Shown piece by piece: positions 10,830 to 21,579 of a DNA stretch of 64,000 bases; position 1 is the first letter of the stretch, and every line of letters begins with the position of its first letter. The DNA is from Hexactinellida sp. DTS-2022 (Eukaryota; Porifera; Hexactinellida), in assembly GCA_028753945.1 (NCBI GenBank), contig JAPNXP010000013.1, positions 4,899,501 through 4,963,500 of the forward strand. The letters are read 5' to 3'. The position numbers and the translations under genes were made by a program. The notes below the pieces were generated by a model. The model was not told the origin of the DNA. It worked only from the letters and a program-made list of their open reading frames with translations, and did no database searches.

Positions 10830-13800
10830 CTAGTCTTTAGCGCTGTAGTCTGAAGGATGCTCGTTGTCTGACTCCAGGCTAGCAACGGGGAATGGTTGAA
10901 TGGAATGCTCCTTAAGGTTAGATAGCATTTGGCTGTGGCGAGTAGTTAGGTTTTCCAGCTTGCGGTTCAAAAGTTCGATTTCTCTCGCATTCGAGTCGGT
11001 GTCAGTGGCAGCTATAGAAATGACGTCATCCGGAATCCGTCTGGAAATGGCGTGTTCTTGGGTGTGAATAAGAAAGTTGAATTCGTTCTGTCTCCTCTGC
11101 AATTCTCCCAGCTTTTTGCAAAGACGCGCGTTTTCCAATTCAAGCGAGGCTTTCTGAGCTGCCAAGGAAGCCTCCATCTGAAAGTGAGAATATACAAAAT
11201 GTGAGAAAACAGTTAACTGGTGCTAATATACACAAGTGCATTCCAAGAAGCCAATACACTCTCCAGACACTACTGACTATAGAGTGCGTCAAGTGACAGC
11301 TGACATGAATACTAACTGAATCCCGAGTGTATTCATACAATGGATTAGAGAGAGACAGTAATAATACAGTGGATACTATTATTACTATAAGAACATCGTC
11401 GGGAACTGCATATAGTGTTCTTATAACCGGCATGTTCTTATAACCGACATGTTCTTATAACCGGCATGTTCTTATAACCGACATGTTCTTATAACCGGCA
11501 TGTTCTTATAACCGACATGTTCTTATAACCGGCATAAAATATACAGGGTATATGGAAACAGTTTTCCAATATAATGTTCTTACATCCGGTATTTACTGTA
11601 TCACACAACCAGTTACACCATTCAGCAGTTAGTTTACAATACATAGAAATAGTCAAATTCTAGAATAATGAGTAGGTAACAAGGAAGGACAATAATTATG
11701 ATTTAGGCGTATGAAAATTGTATCAGACCAGGATTATGAGCTTATTTACTAATGCCTGTATAATACTGTTAGGTAACTAACAAACCTTATCTCTCTCTGC
11801 TGTACTGAGGTTTATAGACTCTTGAAACTGTGCTAACTTCTGTTTATACTTAATCTTCATCTTTCTAGCAGAGCGCAGTATCTTATCCAGTTTCTTTCTA
11901 AGATTATCTTTCTCCCCAGAGAGCTCTTGAGCTGCCAAATTCAGTTTATTCATTTCTTCGCATATCTCCTCTCTGCCCCGGTCATGCCCTGACTGGAGTT
12001 CTGATATAATCCGTTCGTGGTTGTACTCACACCTCTTTAGTTCCTCTTCCACCAACAGACACCTACCAACAGCTGATCACATATACAGTAAAACCTCCAA
12101 AAGTGAACACCTCCAAGAAAAGAACAACTCCAAAATATGAACACTTTTTCTCGGTCCCAAATTTCCCCATTGCTTTAGACACACGTTATGATATGTCATG
12201 AAAAGTGACATGCTATTTATTATACTAAGTGTAGAACAAAGGTGACCTTGAGTTCAGTTGCTCGTTAGTTTGTTTGTATTCCTGTTCAGAAGCCGCCAGG
12301 CTCTGGAACTGATTCTTTAATTGCGCGAACTTCTTAAGAGCAGCTTTCTGATGGCTCAGTTCTTTGTGCAGTTCTGAAACCTGGTGTTTCATCTGGAAAT
12401 GCAAATATGTTTTGAAAGAATCAACTAAGGTGAAAGACTCAATTATAATATTCCTACCTCTCTCAGCTGATCCTCAAGTTGCTCTCTATTCCTTAGACTG
12501 CCTGCTAACTCTGTTTCGAGAGAACCGACTCTGTCCTGACTCTGTTCCAACTGGAGAGAGAACTCAGTCTCCCTCCCACTCAGCAGAGATTCTAGCTCGG
12601 TTATGCGTGTCTCTAGGGTAACTCTGTTCTCCTGTAGCTCGCTCAGTTTGGCCCACTCGCACTCCTTAACGGACTGTATCTTCTCCCCGGTTATTCGCTG
12701 CTGCTCCCTCCCCTTGTTCTCGCTAACAGACAGACGCTCGCTCAGGTCAGAAATATGGTCATTCAAACCACGGATCTACAGAAACATATTCCTATTAACC
12801 GCTTATCATGTTAAGAGATACAGTGGATGCCGGTTATAAGCACATCGTCGGGAACTGATCTTAATATTCTTATAACCGGCATGTTCTTATAACTGACATA
12901 AATTATATAGGGTATATGGCAACAGTTTTCCAACATAGTGTTCTTATATCCGACATGTTCTTATAACCGGTGTGCTTATATCCGATATGTTCTTATAACC
13001 GGTGTGCTTATATCCGATATGTCTTATAACCGGTGTGCTTATAACCGGTGTGCTTATATCCGATATGTCTTATAACCGGTGTGCTTATATCCGATATGTC
13101 TTATAACCGGTGTGCTTATATCCGATATGTTCTGTATTACAAACCTTTACAGACAGATTCCCGTTGGTCTCGTCCATCTCCGCAACTCTCATTTCGCTCT
13201 GCATCCTCACTTCGGTTACTTCTATCTTGTGTCGGTGTGTCATCTCTTCCAGCTGATTACCCGCCTCGCTGAGGGCCCCCTTAACGGTCCCGCTCTCCCG
13301 TAGAGTCTCCTGCAGCTGTTTGCGAGCCCGCAGGAGCTCTGCTTGTGTTCGCTCCACCTGGAGTGACAGGGTCGCCTTCTCCGCTTCGAGAGAACTCACG
13401 TGGATCATAGTGTCCGTGAGCTGGGACTTTATATGCTGAGTCAGGTCTTCGGTTTGTATCAGCCTATAGTCAACCCCCGTTATAGGATATATAAGTTATA
13501 ACCAAGTCGGATATAACGAAGTACATGCTTATAAGTTATAACGAAGTCGTTCAATGGTACGGAAATCTTTCAATCTTATTCCGCTTATAACAAACTCCGC
13601 TTATAACGAAATGAAACTACGGTCCCGAGCACTTCGTTATAACGGGCGCGGGAGTTGACTGTATATAGGACAGTTCTTTAGAATGATAGCCTAATGTATA
13701 CAGTATTCCAATTAAGCCCAATTTTGGGAATAAAGATACAAACTTTTCAAATTAATTAGCTGTAAACTTTGAATCATAAATGGCAACACAACCTCACAGG

Positions 13801-15107
13801 CTTCTAATGAGCTACTCTATAAAGCACCGAGTGTATTGTATTGTATTGATCCGTAGTCTGTAACAGACCAAGTAGGATAATTACAATAAGTAACTTTGTA
13901 GATAATAGCAGTCGTGACTATATTCAATAAATATTATTATTATTACAGTATACTCTCATTAATACGAACACATAAGGAGAACAATGTTTAAATGTTTAAT
14001 TCTCCTAGCCTATACAAATGCATGCAAATGACTCAGGTTAATACAAATTTCGGATACCGTATACGAACAAATTTCGACAGCGTTCGCATCAATGAGTCTA
14101 CTGTATTATACAGTCGATTCCGCTTAATAGAGCCACCGGTTAATAGATTTATCGGCTTAATGGGGTCAAAATTTCACAGGATTTATAAGACGGAATGACA
14201 GTTTGGCTTGATTGATTTCTCCGCTTAATCGGGTCAAAGTAACCTGGTCCCGAGGTGACTATCAATTAGAGTTTACTGTATTATATTCGAATGTCCACTA
14301 ATAACCTATCGTCCCCTTGTTCCCGTATCCCGTCCAGCTCTCCCTGAATGGAGGACACTTTCTGTTTGAGCTGCGCGTTCTCTCGGGCCACCGCTCTCAT
14401 TTCTTTAGAATCGAATTCCGTTTCTGAGCTGAGTCTGCCGAGCAGCTGGTCGCGCTCCTTTTTAAGGCGGGAGATATCGATCGCGTGCTTTCGCTCGGTT
14501 TCCTCCACAATGGCATTCCTGCGCCCGACTTCGTGTTCGTATTCGCTCTTCAGGAACGAATAGTTGTATCTACAAATACGGATTCTTTAATTTCACAACT
14601 ACTGAGTAAATATTTCCAGCTTATTCCGCTCTAACAAATCAGTTGAATGGTTACACACAAGTTACGCTTACTACAGCTGCGCTAAGAGAACACAGCTGGC
14701 TACCTAATCTTGCTAAGCTCCTGTCTCAGCTGATCCGACTCGCCGGACGCCCGATCCAGTTTATCCAGCGCCGCCCCTTCTATCCCCTCCGCTATGTCCG
14801 TCTTGAGAATCTCGATTCGCTCGGGTGTCAGTTGGTTAGCCCGCAGTGCCTGTATCTCCTCCAGGAGGGTCCCTCTCTCGGCCTCGCCGCGGGCCAGCGC
14901 CTCGCGGGCAGTCTGCTGCAGGTGGGATAGCCGGGACTTTATACCCTCGCTATCGGATCTAAGCTTTCCGTGCGCTTGTTGCAGACACAGGTACTCGGTG
15001 CGTAGGGTCTCTAGGGAGGAGAGATGCGTCTCTGATACCAACCGCTCCTCGGCTAGGGAAGTTCTGAGCTCGGTTGTAAGCCTGTCTGGTGAAACCATAG
15101 AGTCCAT
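10830..15107 (-). CDS. CEP83: Centrosomal protein 83 (CCDC41 homologue)
   Basis: Seven exons on the minus strand: 15107-14704, 14569-14306, 13463-13145, 12775-12458, 12392-12247, 12062-11786 and 11177-10830. All joins are phase-consistent and total 691 residues (human CEP83 is 701). Nearly the whole chain is predicted coiled coil. Recognition rests on two blocks: TPERIEILKTDIAEG with the nearby YNYSFLKSEYEHE, and the C-terminal LQRRQNEFNFLI. In this family it is a distal-appendage protein that docks the mother centriole to the membrane at the start of cilium assembly. The start ATG at 15107 has an acceptor-like cag 10 bases before it, so an extra 5' UTR exon is possible. Introns carry at least six MITEs. 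Confidence 0.9.
11367..11598. mobile_element. MITE with tandem core, CAGTGGAT family, CEP83 intron
   Basis: TA-flanked element starting cagtggatactattatt and ending ccggtatttactg. Its core is a run of a 17-base unit (gttcttataaccggcat alternating with gttcttataaccgacat) from about 11410 to 11535. Related elements are at 12821-13134 and 27963-28079. Confidence 0.7.
12086..12205. mobile_element. Truncated MITE, CAGTAAAACCTCC family, CEP83 intron
   Basis: Starts after TA with cagtaaaacctccaaaagtg. It is almost identical to the reverse complement of the right half of the element at 58899-59081, including the gctttagacacacg segment. The other terminal repeat is not present. Confidence 0.65.
12821..13134. 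mobile_element. MITE with tandem core, CAGTGGAT family, CEP83 intron
   Basis: Starts cagtggatgccggttataag after TA and ends ccgatatgttctg before TA. The right half is a run of about seven units of gtgcttatatccgatatgt and ttataaccg. It fills most of the 369-base intron between exons at 12775 and 13145. Confidence 0.7.
13467..13661. mobile_element. MITE, GTTATAACGGGAGTTGACTG family, at a CEP83 splice site
   Basis: Ends are (c)agtcaacccccgttata and cgggagttgactg, with TA on both sides. The left TA (13465-13466) directly precedes the exon on the minus strand, so the intron's closing TATAG contains the target duplication. The inside has gttataacgaagtc and the ttcgttataacg inverted pair. Confidence 0.75.
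13946..14103. mobile_element. MITE, CTCTCATTAATACGAAC variant, CEP83 intron
   Basis: TA-flanked. Starts cagtatactctcattaatac and ends cgcatcaatgagtctactg. The inside has cctatacaaatgcatgcaaa, which is shared with copies near 26290, 27330 and 49580. Confidence 0.7.
14111..14279. mobile_element. MITE, CGCTTAATAG family, CEP83 intron
   Basis: TA-flanked. Starts cagtcgattccgcttaatag and ends caattagagtttactg. It lies 8 bases from the previous element and ends 27 bases before the donor side of the neighbouring exon. It matches the copy at 6965-7090 (cctgtgaaattt/aaatttcacagg segment). Confidence 0.7.
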
Positions 15108-15606
15108 GCAAGTATGCTGTGATTCAAACTATAATTAAATGTACGTATTCGTGCGTTCGATAACCAATTAATTCGATAACTATATTTCATTCAATGATCA
15201 AATTTTATCTTGCAAATTAAATTAAATCTATACGTACCTTTCGATAATGATATTTCAAATTCCAATCTTATAAATCATGCGTCGTTATTTCTACTAATCA
15301 CCGGTGTTTCCAACATTTCTAATAAATAAACTAATTCTTTCAAAGTACAAATCCTTTGCATATTCCAAGTGTGTAATTCCAATTAAGAAGCACACACCAA
15401 TACCTATGCCGGATAATTAGTATTGCGTAACATTAAACATAATTAAAAGAAGCTAAGAGCGGTTAAATAACAGATAATTCATTCATTGAAATTGTGGATT
15501 GTTGGTTTGTGTACAAGACTTGTGCGATCATCAAATAGAAAAGTTGAATCAAAGTAATTTCTAAAAAATTAGTTTACTGTCAATGTGATTAAAATCTTTC
15601 AGTCAA
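15108..15606. other. AT-rich spacer between ORC1 and CEP83
   Basis: About 500 bases holding the CEP83 promoter and the ORC1 3' end. No gene or repeat that I can support. Confidence 0.5.
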
Positions 15607-17777
15607 TTAATTCTGCAGAGACTTCAAAGCAAAACTGAGATCATCAGTACTTATGTTTAGACTTATCTTTTGTAGCAATTCAGCATTTGAAGGCCCAGTT
15701 TCTAACAGAAGTCTACTAGCTACTAATGAGCGGAAACAGCGAAATGCCTCTATGTGAGAGGGAGTAGGAATGCCTTGGAAATGAGCTAGACTACTTAAGT
15801 TCTTTAAAACCGACTGTACAGGTACCTCCTCACACTCGCTTTCCCTCACAGCTGAGAGAACTGACCTCAGGAACAGCTGTTCCAATGTAGAGGCGCTCTT
15901 AACAGCTGTTATCTACAAACAGGAACTATAACAACAACTGTTAGTCATTAGGGACACGAAAGTAATTCCAAAAGTATACACACCCCCATATGTCACGATT
16001 TTCTGGACATTTATAATACAGTAGAACTTGTCTAATCCGACACCCGTTTGGATAAGGAAAAATGTCGAATTGCCAAATTGTCGGATTATGCACTAATGCA
16101 TAGTCCTACGCTCAACTGGATAAGGAAAAGTGTCGGTTCTGCTGAATTCCGGATATAGATGGTCGGATTATGCAGGTTCTGTACAAAAGGATGTTATGTC
16201 ACACAATGGTTAATCACTACATAACGTTTGTACGGCAACTTATCACTCACCTTTAGAGACGAGAACATCTCCGTAAGAGCTCTGTCCACGTGTGAAATGC
16301 CTATCTTATCCGACTTCCGGTCGCGCGACACCTCGGTGGCTCTGCGACAGATGTCCAGAGCTCTCCGCGCGTCGCCGGAAACCGCAGCCACCTTTCGCGA
16401 CACCAGTTCGATCGCCTCCGAGTCGAACGCGGGTATCTCCCTAAGTCTGGCCTGTATTATGGCCTGCAGCTGTCGGAAGGAGTACGGCTGGAAAATCGTA
16501 CGCGTGAGTCCAATGCGACTGGCCACGCGGCCCGCGAACGCCCGCTCCGGGAGATCCATGGTGTTAGCGATGGCCAGGACGGTCAGGCGGGTGCCGGGGC
16601 GAGCTGTCCAGTCGAACAGGTTGTAGAGAAGCGTCTGTTTACGCGTGCAGAGCAGGTCCACTTCATCCAGTAACACCACTACCTACACACAGACAGGAAT
16701 CAATCAGTGAGCAGCTGATTAACTAGAGCAGGAAGGAATCTAGAGAGCTCTTCTGTAACTAGTTAGTTAGAGCTTCTGGTATAAGTGGTATTATAATAGC
16801 TTCTTCTTATGCTACAATCTGTCAAATGGGATTTGTAACATGTTAATTTGGGCTTACTTATATGTGGGAACAACATCTTTTTAAATATAAAAACCCGGTT
16901 TAGAAAAAGTGAATTTTTGATGTTAAAAAATACCTAAAACTACATTAGAAAAGGTGTTGGTGGATAATTTGTTAGTTGCACTATATTCCTTGAGGTTAAC
17001 AGAGCTCCCTAACTACGAACTGACACAATTGGCATGCTACTATTGCTACTATTGCTATACCTAACTCACAGGCTCCTGGTCTCCATCAGAGAAGTACGCA
17101 TCCAGCATTTGTAGGCACTTATCGGAGGATACTCTCCTCTTCTCTCCCAGCACGTCGCTAGCCAGTCGGGTGTACAAGTGCTCGGGTCGGGACAGCTGCA
17201 TTCCATTCAGATGCGAGAATATGAACTCCGGTATCTTCTTGACGCCCCCTGCCTCTCTCTGGAGTCTCGCAATAGCCCCGAGAGAAGTGGCGGTCTTGCC
17301 GGTCCCCGGAACTCCGCTTATGTACATACAGCCGCCGCTCCGAGTGCCCAGCTTGCCACGCAGGAAGCTGTAGATATTAGAGAACTCGCCTTCTCGCCCG
17401 GGGAGCGTCTCGGGGACAGAGGAGACGCGAAGAGACCGGCGCGCCGCCTCCATTGAGCTCGGGTCTGTGGCGACAGCAACGGACACAGATTCATCTGAGG
17501 AGCTATCTACCGTGTCCGTAATGAGAACGTGTTTGCGGAGCGGGGATTCGCAAGGAGAGAGCTTCAGACGCTTGTTTACCAGTTTACGAATTACGGGGGT
17601 TGCGGGGGAAGCGGTGATGCTATTCGATATGTTACGGGCCGATCTACGGGGTGTGCTTATAGAGTTTGAGCTAGCGAGCTTATTAGAGGCGTCTCCATTA
17701 TTATCTGAGCTGGGATCGGAACAAAAGGCATCTTCGTAAGGCTCGTCGAGTGTGAGACGCTTGCTACGTAATCGCAT
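15607..17777 (-). CDS. ORC1: Origin recognition complex subunit 1, no BAH domain
   Basis: Three exons on the minus strand: 17777-17070, 16682-16251 and 15912-15607, all phase 0, 481 residues. A basic, Ser-rich N-terminus of about 105 residues is followed by the AAA+ ATPase: Walker [11 protein letters not shown] (about residues 155-164), Walker [11 protein letters not shown] at the start of the second exon, sensor 1 [11 protein letters not shown], and sensor 2 region [17 protein letters not shown] winged-helix part (EQLFLRSVL onwards) follows. The [14 protein letters not shown] form and the linker distinguish it from CDC6. Animal ORC1 is normally about 850 residues with an N-terminal BAH domain that reads H4K20me2; here there is none, and only about 230 bases separate the start from NOL10. 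In the cell it binds origins and loads MCM. Confidence 0.92.
16019..16181. mobile_element. MITE, CAGTAGAACCTGTCTAATCC family, ORC1 intron
   Basis: TA-flanked 163-base element with ends cagtagaacttgtctaatcc and ggattatgcaggttctg. It is a sister of 10582-10719 and sits in the ORC1 intron between exons ending 16251 and starting 15912. Confidence 0.75.
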
Positions 17778-18010
17778 AGCTGGAAATAATTATAATAAAT
17801 ACCTAGAATTAATACGTACTATACTATCGATATTGAAGCTGTAAATTTCAATTGCTGAAATATAAGCCGAGAATTACAAAAATGCATAAATTCTGCTTCT
17901 AAATATAGTGAACTTGTTTAGATAATGTGATACGAAAATCAAATATTCACGAAGTTATTAAAAATATGGATTCTTTATTGATAACATTATCTACGAAATT
18001 ACTAATAAAA

Positions 18011-19978
18011 TTAGCGTCTCTTTTTATTCCAATCAACACGTTTTATTTTAGGAAGATAGGATTTGGCGGGCCGTCTGGCCTTCCTATCTCTCGTTTGTCC
18101 CAACTTCTTTGGGATTTGTGGTTCTACTTTTGTGTCTGGAATTTTGAATCTGATATCTGCCATTTCATTGAACTGAGTCTCTTCAGATTCAGTTTCTAAT
18201 TTCTTCAATCGAGATTCTAGCGTTTCCTTAGTAACCTTATGTTTCTGAACAAACTCCACATCCCTGCCTTCTCTGTAAATAGGCGTATCTTCAGTAGCTG
18301 TCCCGATAATCCCTGTTTCTTCAGTCTCACTATTAGCACCAGAGGACTGAATAAAGTAATCTTCCAAAGAAGAATCGTCACTCACTTCCCCTTCTCTCTC
18401 GCTATCGTTATTATCCTCATTACCAGTCGGATTCTTAAGTTTTAACTTCTCCAGTTTACGTTTCACGTTCTTTTGGAAACAGGATATAATTGGGTGCAAC
18501 AGTTGGTACTCTTCGCTCTCGGTGTTCATTTCGAACTCGGGCTCCTGGAACATGGAAGCGAACCTATCGTCCCCCAAAGGATTAGCCAGCTCGTTGTGTC
18601 TGTTCTTCTTGTTCTGTAGGAGCTCTATTGCAAACTGCTTGTTTATTCTAGGCAGCTTCTTCTGTTTGATTCTCGTCGCGCGATCCTTCTCTAACTTTTC
18701 CTCGATCCTCTTCTTACGGTACTCGCTATAGGCGAACGGTTCCGTTATGGATTTGGCTCGTTTGTAAAGTCTGATGTTTATGAAATACCCGTGCATGTAA
18801 GCCCTCAACAGGTTGGTGCCCTTGAGGTGTGAGAGCCCCAGCGTGTTCAGCTCTTGATCAGTTACGAACTTATAATCGTCGTATACCGAAGGAGTGGCAT
18901 CTTCTTCGAGCTCTTCAGTCAGGTTGTCCAGAAAGTAGCACCACTTAGGGGCCTTCCCAATGCTTGGGATGTAGTAAGCCAGCATCTTAGAATCCTGACA
19001 AGCCATCAGTACCAACCCAGAGCTGTTGAGGTAGCAGAGATTGCTGATGTCATTCTGAGGTTCAATGGAAGCGTAGGGAGCCGCACTGGCTCTGTGCCAA
19101 ATCTTAAGGCACTTGGCATCAACAGAGAGTACAAGGTTCATTTCCCTATTGAATGCAATGCCCTTAATTGGGAGTTCGTAATTATGGTCTTTAGCTACCA
19201 ATGGCTTTGTAGATCGGATATCATACAACAGAATCTGTCCTGTACTGGTCCCTACTCCTAGGGTCAGGGGGCCATCGTACGATAGGGCAGTGACCGCCGG
19301 CCTAAAGCCAAAGTCGAACCCGGAATCCATTAAGTGCAATGAACCCGCTCTGACCTTTGACCTCGGGTCCCAACATTCCACAACAGCATCTTGGTTACCG
19401 ACGGCTAGCAGATAGTGGTTAGGATTAAACGCGCAAACATTATTCGAAGAGGACTGGGTTAGGAGAGGTGACATAAAGTGACCCAACTCGAGATTTATCC
19501 GGTACACCTCTGGTCCTGTTCCGGCCACGTAGAGCTCGCAGGAGGGCGGATGGTATGCCATGTCCCTTCCGAAACTTGGGACCCTAATTCGGAAGTAAGT
19601 CCCACTCCTAACGTGTAGCTCTACATACCGGTCTGCCTGGAGAAATGCAAGCTTCGAATAGTCCTCGGAGAGAATGCGAAACTTAACAACTTCGGAATCT
19701 AATCCCCTCTCGAACTTAAGTGACAACTGGTTTACGTCATAGCATTTAACACACGGCTTATAAAGCCCAGTGGCTACTATGTAGTTTCCGTCTGCGGAAA
19801 CTGACACCTGGCTGCTGGATACCGGCATATCGAAATCCTGCAATAACTGTACCCTCCGCTGCATTTCAGGATTCTTCTTTAACAGCTGACGGCGTTTTCG
19901 CTCGTTCAACCATTCAGGGACTGACTTGCCACTCGATAGGTTATAAACCTTAACGGAGTTAGCAGTGCTAACCTCCAT
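18011..19978 (-). CDS. NOL10: Nucleolar protein 10 (Enp2 family)
   Basis: Single exon, 655 residues (human 688). The N-terminal two thirds form WD40-type repeats (about 55-345), for example VSADGNYIVATGLY and GTSTGQILLYDIR. These are followed by a charged helical region and the NUC153 motif at about 467-497 (DDRFASMFQEPEFEM...EEYQLLHP). The C-terminus is acidic and then lysine/arginine rich. The yeast orthologue Enp2 is a component of 90S pre-ribosomes needed for 18S rRNA maturation. The first ATG begins with SANSVKVYNLSSGK-like family sequence, supporting the start. About 230 bases separate it from ORC1 on the same strand. Confidence 0.95.
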   Translation of the reverse strand: MEVSTANSVKVYNLSSGKSVPEWLNERKRRQLLKKNPEMQRRVQLLQDFDMPVSSSQVSVSADGNYIVATGLYKPCVKCYDVNQLSLKFERGLDSEVVKFRILSEDYSKLAFLQADRYVELHVRSGTYFRIRVPSFGRDMAYHPPSCELYVAGTGPEVYRINLELGHFMSPLLTQSSSNNVCAFNPNHYLLAVGNQDAVVECWDPRSKVRAGSLHLMDSGFDFGFRPAVTALSYDGPLTLGVGTSTGQILLYDIRSTKPLVAKDHNYELPIKGIAFNREMNLVLSVDAKCLKIWHRASAAPYASIEPQNDISNLCYLNSSGLVLMACQDSKMLAYYIPSIGKAPKWCYFLDNLTEELEEDATPSVYDDYKFVTDQELNTLGLSHLKGTNLLRAYMHGYFINIRLYKRAKSITEPFAYSEYRKKRIEEKLEKDRATRIKQKKLPRINKQFAIELLQNKKNRHNELANPLGDDRFASMFQEPEFEMNTESEEYQLLHPIISCFQKNVKRKLEKLKLKNPTGNEDNNDSEREGEVSDDSSLEDYFIQSSGANSETEETGIIGTATEDTPIYREGRDVEFVQKHKVTKETLESRLKKLETESEETQFNEMADIRFKIPDTKVEPQIPKKLGQTRDRKARRPAKSYLPKIKRVDWNKKRR

Positions 19979-19984
19979 CTAACT

Positions 19985-20168
19985 ACTGTGGAACCTCGTT
20001 AGTACGGACACCAACGGACTGTAAAATGTGTTCGCTTTATCCGGAGTTCGTATTAACCGGAGTAACACCCATTGAATAGCCATTGTAGGGACCTGATTTT
20101 GTAAAACTGTTTGTCAGTCTTATCCGGAAATTCGTATTAACCGTGTTTGTACTAACGAGGTTCTACTC
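19985..20168. mobile_element. MITE, CAGTAGAACCTCGTT family, upstream of NOL10
   Basis: Inverted ends ctgtggaacctcgttagtac and gtactaacgaggttctac. The inside (ccattgaatagccattgtag) matches the copy at 28400-28599. It begins within 10 bases of the NOL10 ATG. Confidence 0.7.
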
Positions 20169-21579
20169 TACTTAATTAATATCCCAGTTACACTTACAAA
20201 TATTATGGAGTGTGAAGTAATTGGAAGTTTAGCATGCGAACAGAGCAACAATTTGTTTATCTGCAATTATAGAAATTCTTTAATGAGAACTAGTCTTACT
20301 TGAAGAGTAAGGGCTTAATTTGTCAGGATTTAAAAATACCGAAATATGGTCATTTTTTTAAGAATTATGCAATCTCAGTTCTTCTAAAAATGCGGAGTTT
20401 CGAGAAATATAATACTGATATGGGAGGGTGCAACTGTCTACTCATTTTTGGGTAAAATTCCTTGTAAACAACAAATAAATGGCAGATATGCAAATAATAA
20501 TAAGATAGAGTTATGAGACAAACGCTTAAACGATTTCTAAGTATTTTATCAGGCTGTATAGTACCAATAAATTCTCAACTGTTACAAATAAACTGACAAG
20601 CTGTAAAGTTCAAATCTTGTTAGAATACAAAAGGAATCAACAATAAACTAATAATAACAATTTATATCCGATTTTTTGGATTCAATAACAGATAAGGCAA
20701 TATAGTAGAAGTAATGGCAGACAATAAATGCAAGAAAGTGTCGTAACAAACAAGTATTTTAACTAAACTCTATAAATCCTATTCTAGAGATGCCAATGAT
20801 AATGCTAGCTACTTAAAATAACACTGGCAGATGGTACTCGACTGATTTGATGGCGTAAGATTTCCTTGCCATAAGTTGGTGTATTTAGACAACACAAAAC
20901 ATATTTCCTATGTCAGAACCTATAAGAAATAACTGAGATTCTGCTAGGATTACAAAGATAAATAGTAATCGTAGCAACTGCTAATGAATAATCTGAGGGT
21001 GAATTGAAGCTGAATTCAGATTAAAGAATGTTTGAATAATTTAGTATTACAAAGATAATGTCTAATTAGCAATTCAGAAGATTAGATTAATAACATAAAT
21101 GTTGCGGAATTATCCCAAAAGTATTGTTCCAAATAGACAATAGCTGGGTAATTACAGGCCACCTTTTACCTGAATTATGTATTATAAAGATTCAAATGAA
21201 ATTCGCATTTTAAGTCAAGTTAATATCAAAATTATATTAAACTCGACTTTGTGTGTGTTTGTTGTTTGTTTTGATTGTAATAAAATTAAAGAGGAATAAA
21301 AACCGAGTGTATAATAAAGAGAGACTAACTATATAAACAAAGAAATTAGCTTAAACTTGTAAATAAGATTATTTGTTGTTGTCAAATAAAATGAATTACG
21401 ATCAAATTATATATGTAACGAACGAAGCGACATCAGTTGCAAAATAAAGCTAAATGTTGTATAGATTAATAACTGAAGCCAGGTATGTTTAATTAATAAC
21501 AAAAGGGAATACAAATATGTGTGAAATAAATAATTTTCATATTATTAGCAAGGAAATTAACAGCTGAGAGAGTGTGTGC
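20169..21579. other. AT-rich gene-free spacer
   Basis: About 1.4 kb of AT-rich sequence between NOL10 and the KLHL stop. It probably holds the KLHL 3' UTR. No ORF, RNA gene or clear repeat is seen. Confidence 0.5.

Noticed and set aside
15607-17777. CDC6 instead of ORC1
   Set aside because: Walker A context, the LLYNLFDW stretch after Walker B and the C-terminal winged-helix blocks follow ORC1.
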